Positions 16,083-25,316 of a stretch of DNA of 64,000 nucleotides are shown in pieces. Where the stretch lies: assembly GCF_042743185.1 (NCBI RefSeq), contig NZ_JBHYMS010000019.1, positions 54,149 to 118,148 on the forward strand. Direction: 5' to 3'. The notes under the pieces were generated by a model. The model was not told the origin of the DNA, made no database searches, and saw nothing but the letters and a program-made list of their open reading frames with translations. Positions within the stretch are counted from its first letter, which is position 1; every line of letters starts with the position of its first letter. Both the position numbers and the translations under genes were made by a program. Source of the DNA: Inquilinus sp042743185 (GTDB taxonomy: Bacteria; Pseudomonadota; Alphaproteobacteria; DSM-16000; Inquilinaceae).

Positions 16083-16970
16083 ATGGACCGGCTGGACGAT
16101 CTTGCCGCCTTCGTCGCCGTGGTCGAGGCCGGCGGGCTGAGCGCCGCGGCGCGCAACCTGCGCCGGTCGCTGCAATCGGTCAGCCGGTCGCTGGCGACGC
16201 TGGAGCAGGGGCTGGGTGTGGCGCTGGTGCAGCGGACCACCCGGCGGTCGACGCCGACCGATGCCGGCCTCGCCTTCTACCGGCGGGTGAAGCCGGCGCT
16301 GGCGGAGATCCTGGAGGCCCGGGCCGAGGCCGCGGAGCGCCGGGTCGAGCCCTCGGGCCTGCTGCGGGTCAGCGCCTCGGTGCTGTTCACGCCGGCCCAC
16401 CTGGTCCCGGTGGTGGCCGGCTTCATGCGGCGCCATCCGCGGATCGAGGTGGAACTGAAGCTCTCCGACCGCTTCGTCGACCTGACGGACGGCGCCTTCG
16501 ACCTGGCGGTGCGGATCGGCGATCTGCCGGATTCCGCGCTCAAGGCCCGCCGGCTGGGCGCGTTGCGGCGGGTGGCGTTCGGCGCCCCGGCCTATTTCGA
16601 CCGGCACGGCCGGCCGCAGCATCCGGACGATCTGCCCGGGCACCAATGCGTCGTTCGGACGGCCGAGGGCGAGGCCTGGCCGTTCCGGATCGGCGGCCGC
16701 ACCCGCTCCGTGCGGGTCAATGGCCGGTTCCGGGCCGACAACACCGCGGCCGTCCATGCCGCGGTGGCGGAAGGGCTCGGCATCGGCTTCACGCCGCTGT
16801 GGCAGATCCGCAGCCTTGTCGACCGGGGCGTGGTGGAGCCGATCCTGACCGACTACGAGGTGCCGAAGGTACCGATCCACGCGGTCTGGCCGGCCACGCG
16901 GCTGCCGCCGGCCAAGACCCGCCTGTTCGTCGACTTCCTGGCCGAGACCCTGGACCTGAGCCGCCTCTAG
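16083..16970 (+). CDS. LysR-family transcriptional regulator
   Basis: 295 residues, standard LysR length. The N-terminal winged helix shows LDDLAAFVAVVEAGGLSAAA, then SVSRSLATLEQGLGVALVQR and RRSTPTDAGLAFY. The effector domain runs from about residue 90 (GLLRVSASVLFTPAHLVP) with FDLAVRIGDLPDS. It belongs to the AaeR/DsdC-like subgroup that commonly controls a divergent oxidoreductase gene, here the NmrA-like gene. Its stop codon overlaps the convergent D-aminopeptidase stop in the palindrome CTAG at 16967-16970. Confidence 0.93.
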   Translation: MDRLDDLAAFVAVVEAGGLSAAARNLRRSLQSVSRSLATLEQGLGVALVQRTTRRSTPTDAGLAFYRRVKPALAEILEARAEAAERRVEPSGLLRVSASVLFTPAHLVPVVAGFMRRHPRIEVELKLSDRFVDLTDGAFDLAVRIGDLPDSALKARRLGALRRVAFGAPAYFDRHGRPQHPDDLPGHQCVVRTAEGEAWPFRIGGRTRSVRVNGRFRADNTAAVHAAVAEGLGIGFTPLWQIRSLVDRGVVEPILTDYEVPKVPIHAVWPATRLPPAKTRLFVDFLAETLDLSRL

Positions 16971-18523
16971 CCGATCCGCTCGTAGCGCAGGCGGCGGGCC
17001 AGCCAGCAGCCGACCTCGACCTCGGCCGCCCGGCCGGCGCCGTCGCGGCGGAAGGCCAGGGTCCAGTCGCCCGGCGGGGTGTGGTCCAGCGCGCGGGGGC
17101 AGGGCAGGGCCCAGACATCCGGCCCGATCGGGTCGAGCAGCTCCATCCGGCCCTGGCCGAGGAAGCCCGAGAAGCCGCCATACAGCGCGCCGCCGGCATC
17201 GACCACCTCCAGCTCGGCATCCAGCTCGTCGCAGCGGTAGCGGCCGGAGACGTCGGTCGTGGGCTCGCCGTTGCAGGCGATGAGGCGCGAGCTCTGGTTC
17301 TCCTGCGGCCGGTCCAGCCACAGCCCGTCCGCGGCGGGGCGCAGCCGGGTGCGGCCGTTGCCGGCGCTGCCGTCGGGCTGCAGGTCCAGCCGCTCCGCCG
17401 AATGGCCGAAGCGCAGCCGCACCCGGCCGTCGGCCATGTCCGCACGGGCCGAGAGCCCGGTTTCCGGCTCGATGTAGCTGCCGAGCCAGCCCGGCGCGGG
17501 CAGGTCGGCGGCCGGCTTCGCGCGCTCCTCGCCCAGCAGGGCGGCCAACAGGTCCAGCGCCGCGGCATTGGCGTCGGAGAGATGGTTGAACATCACCACC
17601 ACCGAGATGCGCTCCGACGGCACGTACAGCCGATGGCTGCGCCAGCCGCGCAGCGCGCCGCCATGGCCGGTAAGGGCGCGGCCGAACTCGGTCGCCCGGT
17701 TCAGGCCGAAGCCGTAGGGGGCGGGGGCGCCGTTCGAGAAGGCCACCGGCGCCGACAGGCGGCTGTACAGCGCCTCGGGATCGCCGCGGCCGGCGTCGAT
17801 GTGGCGCTCCCAGGCGATCATGTCGTCGAGGCTGGCGCCGAGCCCGGCGTCGCCGGTCCACAGCACCCGGTTCTCGGCGGCGCGGAAGCCGCCGGCCTGG
17901 GTGCCCTCGTAGCCCTCGGTGCCGTCCGGCATGGCGCGGGTGTCTGCGGCCAGGAAGGCGCTGCCCATGCCGGCGCGATCGAAGATCCGCGTGCGCAGCA
18001 GCTCGCCGAAGCCGCGGCCGGTGCGCGCCTCGAGGATGTCGGAGAGCAGCCGGAAGTTCTGGTTGACGTAGGAGTAGCGGCTGCCCGGCGCGAAGTGCAG
18101 CGACCGGGTGCCGGCGATGACCTTCTCCGCCTCGCGGTCGCCGAAGGGGGATTCGGCCGGCGCGCCGTGCAGCATCGCCACCGCCCAGTAGTCGCGCAGG
18201 CCCGACTGGTTGTGGCAGAGATGCAGCGCCCCCGGCGCCTGGCCCTCCAGAAGCGACAGCCGGGCGCGGACGTCACCATCCAGCACCGTCGGGTCCGGGA
18301 AGGCGTCCAGCACCAGGCCGCAGGTGAACTGCTTGGTGATCGAGCACATCCGGAACAGCGTCCGCGGCGTGAACGGGATGCGCCGCTCGGCATTGGCCCA
18401 GCCCCAGGCGTGGCGGGCGAGGATCTCGCCGTCCCGCAGCACGGCGGCGGCGCCGCCCGGCCCGGGGAAGCTGCGGGGAAGGGCGGCGAGGGCGCGGTCG
18501 AGGCGGGAGAGTGCAGTCGTCAT
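16967..18523 (-). CDS. dap: D-aminopeptidase, serine family S12
   Basis: 518 residues, the same length class as the Ochrobactrum D-aminopeptidase, which releases N-terminal D-amino acids (D-Ala, D-Ser) from peptides and amides. Catalytic motifs sit in the expected order: SITK with S61 and K64, then YVN in GSRYSYVNQNFR, and HGG in LTGHGGALRGWR. Other near-identical blocks are LCHNQSGLRDYWA and TGDAGLGASLDDMIAWE. Two C-terminal beta-barrel domains follow from about residue 330. No signal peptide is visible, so it acts in the cytoplasm. ATG 18523 is chosen; a GTG 12 bases upstream is possible. It strengthens the D-amino-acid theme of the region. Confidence 0.93.
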   Translation of the reverse strand: MTTALSRLDRALAALPRSFPGPGGAAAVLRDGEILARHAWGWANAERRIPFTPRTLFRMCSITKQFTCGLVLDAFPDPTVLDGDVRARLSLLEGQAPGALHLCHNQSGLRDYWAVAMLHGAPAESPFGDREAEKVIAGTRSLHFAPGSRYSYVNQNFRLLSDILEARTGRGFGELLRTRIFDRAGMGSAFLAADTRAMPDGTEGYEGTQAGGFRAAENRVLWTGDAGLGASLDDMIAWERHIDAGRGDPEALYSRLSAPVAFSNGAPAPYGFGLNRATEFGRALTGHGGALRGWRSHRLYVPSERISVVVMFNHLSDANAAALDLLAALLGEERAKPAADLPAPGWLGSYIEPETGLSARADMADGRVRLRFGHSAERLDLQPDGSAGNGRTRLRPAADGLWLDRPQENQSSRLIACNGEPTTDVSGRYRCDELDAELEVVDAGGALYGGFSGFLGQGRMELLDPIGPDVWALPCPRALDHTPPGDWTLAFRRDGAGRAAEVEVGCWLARRLRYERIG

Positions 18524-18641
18524 GATGGCCGCCACCCTGGCGCCCCGGCCGGGATGTGTAAAGATGGCCGCCGCCGGAATTGCGGGTGACAGCGGCCTTC
18601 CTGCGATTTATCAGACATAAACCCTGCCCAAGAAGAACCCG

Positions 18642-19784
18642 ATGCCGACGATCACCAACATCCAGGACCTGCGCGCGCTGGCGGCCCGGCGCATTCCGCG
18701 CGCGATCTTCGACTATGCCGACCGCGGCTCCTATGACGAGGTGACGCTGCGGGCGAACCGGGCGGACCTGGCCGCGATCGGCCTGCGCCAGCGGGTGATG
18801 ATCGACGTCGACAAGCGCTCGGTCGCGACCAAGATCCTGGGCGAGGACGCCACGATGCCGCTGGCGATCGCGCCGACCGGCCTGACCGGCCTGTTCCACG
18901 GCGACGGCGAGATCCTCGGCGCCCGGGCGGCGCAGGCCTTCGGCATCCCGTTCTGCCTGTCGACCATGTCGATCTGCTCGATCGAGGATGTGCGCGGGGC
19001 TGTGCGGAAGCCGTTCTGGTTCCAGCTCTACGTCATGCGCGACCGCGGCTTCTCGCAGTCGCTGATCGAGCGCGCCAAGGCGGCGCAGTGCTCGGCCCTG
19101 GTGCTGACGCTCGACCTGCAGATCCAGGGCCAGCGCCACCGCGACCTGAAGAACGGCCTGGCCGTGCCGCCGCGGCTGACGCTGGCCAACGCGCTCGACA
19201 TCGCCACCAAGCCGGCCTGGGCGATGAAGGTGCTGTTCGGCAAGCGCCGCAGCTTCGGCAATCTCGAAGGTCAGGTGAAGGGGGCGGACAACCTGAAGAC
19301 CCTCTCGGAATGGACCGCCAGCCAGTTCGACGCCTCCTTGAGCTGGAAGGACGTCGAATGGGTGCGCAGCATCTGGCCCGGCAAGCTGATCCTGAAGGGC
19401 GTGCTGGACGAGGAGGATGCGAAGATCGCGGCCGCGACGGGCGCCGACGCGGTCGTGGTCTCCAACCATGGCGGCCGCCAGCTGGACGGCGCGCGGTCGT
19501 CGATCTCGGCCCTGCCGGGGATCGTCCAGGCGATCGGCGACAGGACCGAGGTGCTGTTCGACGGCGGCGTGCAGTCCGGCCAGGACATCCTCAAGGCCGT
19601 GGCGCTGGGCGCCCGCGGCTGCCTGATGGGCAAGGCCTTCCTCTACGGCCTGGCCGCGATGGGCGAGGCGGGCGTGACCAAGGCGCTGGAGATCATGCGC
19701 AAGGAGCTGGACATCAGCATGGCGCTGACCGGCACCGGCGACATCACCAAGGTCGACCGCAGCAGCCTGGTGATCCGGGGCTGA
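18642..19784 (+). CDS. FMN-dependent alpha-hydroxy-acid oxidase/dehydrogenase (LldD-like)
   Basis: 380 residues. FMN-binding and catalytic features of the family are present: MPLAIAPTGLTGLFHGDGE, FWFQLYVMRDRGF, LVLTLDLQIQGQRHRDL, LILKGVLDEEDAK and VVVSNHGGRQLDGARSS, with the catalytic histidine and substrate arginine, then VLFDGGVQSGQDILKA. It oxidises L-2-hydroxy acids (lactate, glycolate, mandelate and similar) to 2-oxo acids, either with a membrane quinone or with oxygen. Divergent from dap with a 118-base gap. Pairing with D-amino-acid catabolism is plausible but not shown. Confidence 0.92.
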   Translation: MPTITNIQDLRALAARRIPRAIFDYADRGSYDEVTLRANRADLAAIGLRQRVMIDVDKRSVATKILGEDATMPLAIAPTGLTGLFHGDGEILGARAAQAFGIPFCLSTMSICSIEDVRGAVRKPFWFQLYVMRDRGFSQSLIERAKAAQCSALVLTLDLQIQGQRHRDLKNGLAVPPRLTLANALDIATKPAWAMKVLFGKRRSFGNLEGQVKGADNLKTLSEWTASQFDASLSWKDVEWVRSIWPGKLILKGVLDEEDAKIAAATGADAVVVSNHGGRQLDGARSSISALPGIVQAIGDRTEVLFDGGVQSGQDILKAVALGARGCLMGKAFLYGLAAMGEAGVTKALEIMRKELDISMALTGTGDITKVDRSSLVIRG

Positions 19785-19794
19785 GGGCGTCGCG

Positions 19795-19884
19795 TAGGTT
19801 GGGTTCGCCGAGGGCGAACCCAACATCCTATCGGCCTGTGAGGCTCTGGATTGTTGGGTTCGCGGGCCCGCGAACCCAACCTAC
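19795..19884. repeat. Palindromic repeat family B, copy 1
   Basis: Starts TAGGTTGGGTTCGCC and ends GCGAACCCAACCTA, with two inner hairpins built on GGGTTCGC/GCGAACCC. It lies between convergent LldD-like and MFS genes and may terminate both. A second copy is at 45911-45987. Confidence 0.85.
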
Positions 19885-19896
19885 GAATCCGGCCGG

Positions 19897-21216
19897 TCAG
19901 TTCCCCCTCAGCTCCAGCTCCTTGTTGACCCGCAGGGCGGCCAGGGTGCAGACGGCGCCGGACAGGAGGTAGGCGCCGACCAGGGCCAGGCCGAACTGGC
20001 TGGCCAGCGCCAGCGCGACCAGTGGGGCGAAGCCGGCGCCCACCATCCAGGCCAGGTCCGAGGTCAGGGCCGAGGCGGTGTAGCGGTAGCTGTTCGGGAA
20101 GTTCGACGCCACCGCGCCGGCCGCCTGGCCGAAGGACAGGCCGAGCAGGCCGAAGCCGAGGATCACGAAGGCCGACCGCGCCGTCGGCCCGCCGCCGAGC
20201 AGCAGCGGGGTGACGAAGCTGAAGATCGCGATCAGCACGGCGCAGGCCGCCAGCAGGGTGCGCCGGCCGGTGCGGTCGGCGATCAGCCCCGAGGCGACGA
20301 TCATCACCGTGCCGAAGATCGCGCCGACGAACTCCGTCATCAGGAAGTTGCCGGCGTTGTGGTCGGTGTAGAGCGTCACCCAGCTCAGCGGGAACACCGT
20401 GACCAGGTGGAACAGCGCGAAGGTGGCGAGCGGCACGAAGGCCCCGACCAGGATGTTGTGGCCCTGCTGCTTCACCGTCTCGGGCACGCTCAGCGCTTCC
20501 AGGTCCTTGCTCTCGTACAGCCGCTCGAACTGCTCGGTGACCACCAGGCGCAGCCGGGCGAACAGCGCCACCACGTTGATCGCGAAGGCGACGAAGAAGG
20601 GATAGCGCCAGCCCCAGTCGACGAAATCCGCGGCCGGCAGGTTGACCAGGAAGAAGGCGAACAGCGCGCTGGCCAGCATGAAGCCGAGCGGGGCGCCGAG
20701 CTGCGGCATCATCGCGTACCAGCCGCGGCGGTTCTGCGGCGCGTTCAGCGCCAGGAGCGAGGCCAGGCCGTCCCAGGCGCCGCCCAGCGCCAGGCCCTGG
20801 CCGATGCGGCACAGCGACAGGAGGACGATCGCCGCCGGGCCGATGTCGGCCGTGCCGGGCAGGAAGGCCATCGCCGCGGTCGAGCCGCCGAGCAGGAACA
20901 TCGCCACGGTCAGCTTGACGCTGCGGCCGTGCCGCCGGTCGATCTCCATGAACAGGACCGACCCGAACGGGCGGGCGACGAAGGCCAGCGCGAAGATGGC
21001 GAAGGAATAGAGCATCGCGTCCAGCGGCGCCGCGTTCGGGAAGAAGAACCGCGGGAAGACGAGCACCGAGGCGATGGCGTAGACGAAGAAGTCGAAGAAT
21101 TCCGCGGTCCGGCCGATCACGACGCCGACCGCGATCTCGCCGGGGGGGACACCTGCGCGGTGCCGTGGCGCGGCGGTCGGGGGCTGGGACCCGAAGTCTC
21201 GACTGACAGTGGCCAT
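19897..21216 (-). CDS. MFS transporter, metabolite:H+ symporter (MHS) type
   Basis: 439 residues from ATG 21216, which has AGGAGG nine bases upstream. Twelve membrane segments are expected. Family markers: EIAVGVVIGRTAEFFDFFVY in helix 1, ARPFGSVLFMEIDRRHGR in the helix 2-3 loop (the GxLaDrxGRr motif is altered to FMEIDRRHGR), and ASGLIADRTGRRTLL between helices 8 and 9. MHS proteins import organic acids such as shikimate, citrate or proline/betaine with protons. It is divergent from cyoA. Substrate unknown; it could import the hydroxy acid used by the neighbouring oxidase. Confidence 0.9.
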   Translation of the reverse strand: MATVSRDFGSQPPTAAPRHRAGVPPGEIAVGVVIGRTAEFFDFFVYAIASVLVFPRFFFPNAAPLDAMLYSFAIFALAFVARPFGSVLFMEIDRRHGRSVKLTVAMFLLGGSTAAMAFLPGTADIGPAAIVLLSLCRIGQGLALGGAWDGLASLLALNAPQNRRGWYAMMPQLGAPLGFMLASALFAFFLVNLPAADFVDWGWRYPFFVAFAINVVALFARLRLVVTEQFERLYESKDLEALSVPETVKQQGHNILVGAFVPLATFALFHLVTVFPLSWVTLYTDHNAGNFLMTEFVGAIFGTVMIVASGLIADRTGRRTLLAACAVLIAIFSFVTPLLLGGGPTARSAFVILGFGLLGLSFGQAAGAVASNFPNSYRYTASALTSDLAWMVGAGFAPLVALALASQFGLALVGAYLLSGAVCTLAALRVNKELELRGN

Positions 21217-21357
21217 AAATGGGTTCCTCCTGGGTGGGCCGGGCCGAGATGCCGCTGTTTTTTCTTTTGAGTATGGCCCAGGATTCCGGTGCGTCAAATC
21301 GTACCAAGCGGACCGAAGCGGGGCCGGAACCGCCCGGAACCCCGCCGTCAACCCCCG

Positions 21358-21372
21358 TGCGACAATGTTGCA
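21358..21372. promoter_or_regulatory. Imperfect 15-bp palindrome upstream of cyoA
   Basis: TGCGACA-A-TGTTGCA has one mismatch between arms. It lies 105 bases before cyoA in the 261-base gap shared with the MFS gene. Possible operator for control of the quinol oxidase; regulator unknown. Confidence 0.3.
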
Positions 21373-21477
21373 CTGCAACCGTCGGGCATCTGGTAGGACA
21401 AACTGTCCACTGTCGATTCACGGTGCGGTCCGGTAAGGCAACGCCGCCCAATCGTTTTCTCTCTTCCAGGCAACGGC

Positions 21478-22569
21478 ATGCCCATCAAAGCTTTAGGCCG
21501 CCTCGCTGCGCTTCCGCTCCTGATCCTTCTGGGCGGGTGCAACATGGTGGTCATGTCTCCCTCCGGCGATATTGCAGTGCAGCAGCGGGATCTGATCGTG
21601 GTCTCCACGATCCTGATGCTGCTGATCATCGTGCCGGTGATCGCGCTGACGCTGTTCTTTGCCTGGAAGTACCGGCAGTCGAACAAGGACGCCCCCTACG
21701 ACCCGGACTGGCACCATTCGACTCAGCTCGAGGTGGTGATCTGGTCCGCCCCGCTGGTCATCATCATCGCGCTGGGCGCGCTGACCTGGATCAGCACCCA
21801 CACGCTCGACCCCTACCGCCCGCTGGAACGGATCGACTCGGAGCGACCGGTGGCGGCCGACGTGAAGCCGCTGACCGTCGAGGTCGTGGCGCTCGACTGG
21901 AAGTGGCTGTTCCTCTACCCGGAGCAGGGCATCGCCACGGTGAACGAGCTGGCGGCGCCGGTCGACGTGCCGATCCGGTTCAAGATCACCTCGGCCACCG
22001 TGATGAACTCCTTCTTCGTGCCGGCGCTGGCGGGGCAGATCTACGCCATGGCCGGGATGGAGACCAAGCTGCACGCCGTGATCAACAAGCCCGGCGAGTA
22101 TGAGGGCTTCTCCGCCAACTACAGCGGCGCCGGCTTCTCCGGCATGCGCTTCGCCTTCCACGGCCTGGCCGCCGGCGATTTCGACGCCTGGGTGCAGACC
22201 GTGAAGTCCGCAGGCGGCAATCTCGGCCGCGAGGAGTACCTGGCGCTGGAGCGCCCGAGCGAGCGCGAGCCGGTGCGCCACTACGGCACGGTCGCCCCGG
22301 ACCTCTACGCCGCCATCCTCAACATGTGCGTCGACCGCTCGAAGATGTGCATGAACGAGATGATGAGCATCGACTCCCGCGGCGGCGGCGGCATGGCCGG
22401 GATCGACAACGTCATGGCGCTGAACCACGACAAGGACGTCCGGCGCGGCGCCGGGCCGGTCCGGACCTATGTCGCGGCGATCTGCACCACCGACGGCGAC
22501 ATGGCGGAGAGCCGGCCGCCGGAGGGGATCCTGTTCAGCCGTGCGACGGCCCCGAGCCGCGTCGAGTGA
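21478..22569 (+). CDS. cyoA: Cytochrome o ubiquinol oxidase subunit II
   Basis: 363 residues. A lipoprotein signal ends LILLGGCNM, with the lipidated cysteine at residue 21. Two membrane helices follow at about 40-60 and 85-105, then the periplasmic cupredoxin-like domain (ALDWKWLFLYPEQGIATVNE, FKITSATVMNSFFVPALAGQIYAM). As in other quinol oxidases the CuA cysteines are missing, so electrons come from ubiquinol rather than cytochrome c. The C-terminus is extended with a cysteine pair (MCVDRSKMCMNEMM). First gene of cyoABCD. Confidence 0.96.
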   Translation: MPIKALGRLAALPLLILLGGCNMVVMSPSGDIAVQQRDLIVVSTILMLLIIVPVIALTLFFAWKYRQSNKDAPYDPDWHHSTQLEVVIWSAPLVIIIALGALTWISTHTLDPYRPLERIDSERPVAADVKPLTVEVVALDWKWLFLYPEQGIATVNELAAPVDVPIRFKITSATVMNSFFVPALAGQIYAMAGMETKLHAVINKPGEYEGFSANYSGAGFSGMRFAFHGLAAGDFDAWVQTVKSAGGNLGREEYLALERPSEREPVRHYGTVAPDLYAAILNMCVDRSKMCMNEMMSIDSRGGGGMAGIDNVMALNHDKDVRRGAGPVRTYVAAICTTDGDMAESRPPEGILFSRATAPSRVE

Positions 22570-22662
22570 TGCCTGCCGCCGGCCTCCGCGGCCGCGCGCA
22601 ACCGACCCCTTTGCGGAGACCGTCGTCTCGAGCGGCGGCCTCCGGAACGACAGAGTAGCCCG

Positions 22663-24675
22663 ATGTTCTCAAACCTAGATCTCCAGACGCTCGTCTTCGG
22701 CAGGCTGACGCTCGACTCGCTGCCGTTCCACGAGCCGATCCTGGTCGTCACCTTCATCGCGGTGGCGCTCGGCGGCATCGCGATGCTGGGCGCCGTCACC
22801 TATTTCCGCCTGTGGGGCTATCTCTGGCACGAGTGGTTCACCAGCATCGACCACAAGAAGATCGGGATCATGTACGTGATCCTGGCGCTGGTGATGCTGC
22901 TGCGCGGCTTCTCCGACGCGATCATGATGCGGGCGCAGCAGGCGATCGCCTTCGGCGCCAACGAGGGCTACCTGCCGCCGCACCATTACGACCAGATCTT
23001 CACCGCCCATGGCGTGATCATGATCTTCTTCATGGCCATGCCCTTCGTCACCGGGCTGATGAACTTCGTGGTGCCGCTGCAGATCGGCGCCCGCGACGTG
23101 GCCTTCCCGTTCCTGAACAATTTCAGCTTCTGGATGACCACCGCCGGCGCCGTGGTGGTGATGATCTCGCTGTTCATCGGCGAGTTCGCCAAGACCGGCT
23201 GGCTGGCCTATCCGCCGCTGTCGGGCATCGCCTACAGCCCGGATGTCGGCGTCGACTACTACATCTGGGGATTGCAGGTCGCCGGCATCGGAACGCTCTT
23301 ATCCGGCGTCAACCTGGTGGCCACCATCGTCAAGATGCGGGCGCCGGGCATGCGGATGATGCAGATGCCGGTCTTCACCTGGACCGCGCTGTGCACCAAC
23401 GTCCTGATCGTCGCCGCCTTCCCGGTGCTGACCGCCGTCCTCGCCCTGCTGTCGCTCGACCGCTACGTCGGCACGAACTTCTTCACCAACGACTTCGGCG
23501 GCAGCCCGATGATGTATGTGAACCTGATCTGGATCTGGGGGCATCCGGAGGTCTACATCCTCATCCTGCCGGCCTTCGGCATCTTCTCCGAGGTGGTGTC
23601 GACCTTCTGCGGCAAGCGCCTGTTCGGCTACACCTCGATGGTCTACGCCACGGTCGTCATCACCATCCTGTCCTACCTGGTGTGGCTGCATCACTTCTTC
23701 ACGATGGGCTCGGGCGCCAGCGTGAACTCGTTCTTCGGCATCACCACGATGATCATCTCGATCCCGACGGGCGCGAAGATGTTCAACTGGCTGTTCACCA
23801 TGTATCGCGGCCGCATCCGGTTCGAGGTGCCGATGCTGTGGACGATCGGCTTCATGGTGACCTTCGTCATCGGCGGCATGACCGGCGTGCTGCTGGCGGT
23901 GCCGCCGGCCGACTTCGTGCTGCACAACAGCCTGTTCCTGATCGCCCATTTCCACAACGTCATCATCGGCGGCGTGGTGTTCGGGCTGATGGCCGGCGTC
24001 ACCTACTGGTTCCCGAAGGCCTTCGGCTTCAAGCTCGACCCGTTCTGGGGCAAGATGTCGTTCTGGTTCTGGCTGACCGGCTTCTTCTTCGCCTTCATGC
24101 CGCTCTACGTGCTGGGCCTGATGGGCGTGACCCGCCGGATGAACCATTTCGACGACCCGTCGCTGCAGATCTGGTTCGTCATCGCCGCCTTTGGCGCGGT
24201 GCTGATCGCGATCGGCATCGCGTCCTTCCTGATCCAGCTGGTGGTCAGCTTCGTGCGGCGCGAGCAGCTGCGCGACCTGACCGGCGACCCGTGGAACGGA
24301 CGGACGCTGGAGTGGTCCACCTCGTCGCCGCCGCCGGACTACAACTTCGCCTTCACCCCGCTGGTGCACGACCACGATGCCTGGTGGGACATGAAGAAGC
24401 ACGGCTATGTCCGGCCGCTCTCGGGCTACAAGTCGATCCACATGCCGAAGAACACCGGCACCGGCATCATCCTGGCCGGGATCGCCGTGGCCTTCTCCTT
24501 CGGCATGGTCTGGCACATCTGGTGGCTGGCCGCGCTGACCTTCTTCGCGATGCTGGCCGTGGCGATCGGGCACACCTTCAACTACAAGCGCGACTACCAC
24601 ATCCCGGCCGAGGTCGTGACCAAGGCCGAGGATGAGCGCAGCCGCGTGCTGGCCCGGGCGGGAGCCGCTTCCTGA
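22663..24675 (+). CDS. cyoB: Cytochrome o ubiquinol oxidase subunit I
   Basis: 670 residues, 15 membrane helices expected. It holds the low-spin haem b and the haem o3-CuB centre. Histidine ligands are visible in TAHGVIMIFFMAMPFVTG, WIWGHPEVYILILPAFG (with the His-Tyr crosslink pair), VWLHHFFTMG and LFLIAHFHNVIIGG. The D- and K-channel segments look normal. It reduces oxygen to water while pumping protons. Its TGA overlaps the cyoC ATG by one base (TGATG), so translation is coupled. Confidence 0.97.
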   Translation: MFSNLDLQTLVFGRLTLDSLPFHEPILVVTFIAVALGGIAMLGAVTYFRLWGYLWHEWFTSIDHKKIGIMYVILALVMLLRGFSDAIMMRAQQAIAFGANEGYLPPHHYDQIFTAHGVIMIFFMAMPFVTGLMNFVVPLQIGARDVAFPFLNNFSFWMTTAGAVVVMISLFIGEFAKTGWLAYPPLSGIAYSPDVGVDYYIWGLQVAGIGTLLSGVNLVATIVKMRAPGMRMMQMPVFTWTALCTNVLIVAAFPVLTAVLALLSLDRYVGTNFFTNDFGGSPMMYVNLIWIWGHPEVYILILPAFGIFSEVVSTFCGKRLFGYTSMVYATVVITILSYLVWLHHFFTMGSGASVNSFFGITTMIISIPTGAKMFNWLFTMYRGRIRFEVPMLWTIGFMVTFVIGGMTGVLLAVPPADFVLHNSLFLIAHFHNVIIGGVVFGLMAGVTYWFPKAFGFKLDPFWGKMSFWFWLTGFFFAFMPLYVLGLMGVTRRMNHFDDPSLQIWFVIAAFGAVLIAIGIASFLIQLVVSFVRREQLRDLTGDPWNGRTLEWSTSSPPPDYNFAFTPLVHDHDAWWDMKKHGYVRPLSGYKSIHMPKNTGTGIILAGIAVAFSFGMVWHIWWLAALTFFAMLAVAIGHTFNYKRDYHIPAEVVTKAEDERSRVLARAGAAS

Positions 24676-25316
24676 TGACTGCGATCGATCACACCGCGAA
24701 CGGCGAAACCCGCTTCCACGTCGACCCCCGCTTTCATGTAGAGGAGGAGCACGAGCATTCGGGCGGCAGCACGATGCTCGGCTTCTGGATCTACCTGATG
24801 AGCGACTGCCTGATCTTCGCAGTCCTCTTCGCCTGCTACGGCGTGCTCGGGCGCAGCTATGCGGCCGGCCCGTCCGGAGCCGACCTGTTCGACCTGCCGC
24901 TGGTGGCGGTCAACACCTCGATGCTGCTGCTCTCCTCCATCACCTGCGGCTTCGCCATGCTGGAGATGGAGCGGAACCGGAAGGGCGCCACCCTGTTCTG
25001 GCTGGCGGTCACCGCCCTGTTCGGCGTCGCCTTCGTCGGCCTCGAGCTCTACGAGTTCGCCCATCTGATCCATGAGGGGGCGGGGCCGTGGCGCAGCGCC
25101 TTCCTGTCGTCCTTCTTCACCCTGGTGGGCACGCACGGGCTGCACGTCACCGTCGGCATCGTCTGGATGGTGACGATGATGGTCCAGGTCGCCCAGCACG
25201 GGCTGATCCCGGACAACAAGCGGCGGCTGATGTGCCTCAGCCTGTTCTGGCACTTCCTGGACGTCATCTGGATCGGCGTCTTCACCTTCGTCTATCTGAT
25301 GGGGACCCTCCCGTGA
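24675..25316 (+). CDS. cyoC: Cytochrome o ubiquinol oxidase subunit III
   Basis: 213 residues with five membrane helices, as in other CyoC proteins. Markers are GFWIYLMSDCLIFAVLFACY, the lipid-binding segment VGLELYEFAHLIHEGAGPW and GTHGLHVTVGIVWM, plus SLFWHFLDVIWIGVFTFVYL. The N-terminus carries a short acidic-histidine stretch (VEEEHEHSGG). The start overlaps the cyoB stop and the end overlaps the GTG start of cyoD (GTGA). Confidence 0.96.
   Translation: MTAIDHTANGETRFHVDPRFHVEEEHEHSGGSTMLGFWIYLMSDCLIFAVLFACYGVLGRSYAAGPSGADLFDLPLVAVNTSMLLLSSITCGFAMLEMERNRKGATLFWLAVTALFGVAFVGLELYEFAHLIHEGAGPWRSAFLSSFFTLVGTHGLHVTVGIVWMVTMMVQVAQHGLIPDNKRRLMCLSLFWHFLDVIWIGVFTFVYLMGTLP

Noticed and set aside
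15975..17861. Extension of the NmrA-like frame upstream through the LysR gene and dap
   Set aside because: The Rossmann N-terminus begins at 15974; upstream translation is a shadow of the LysR gene and dap.
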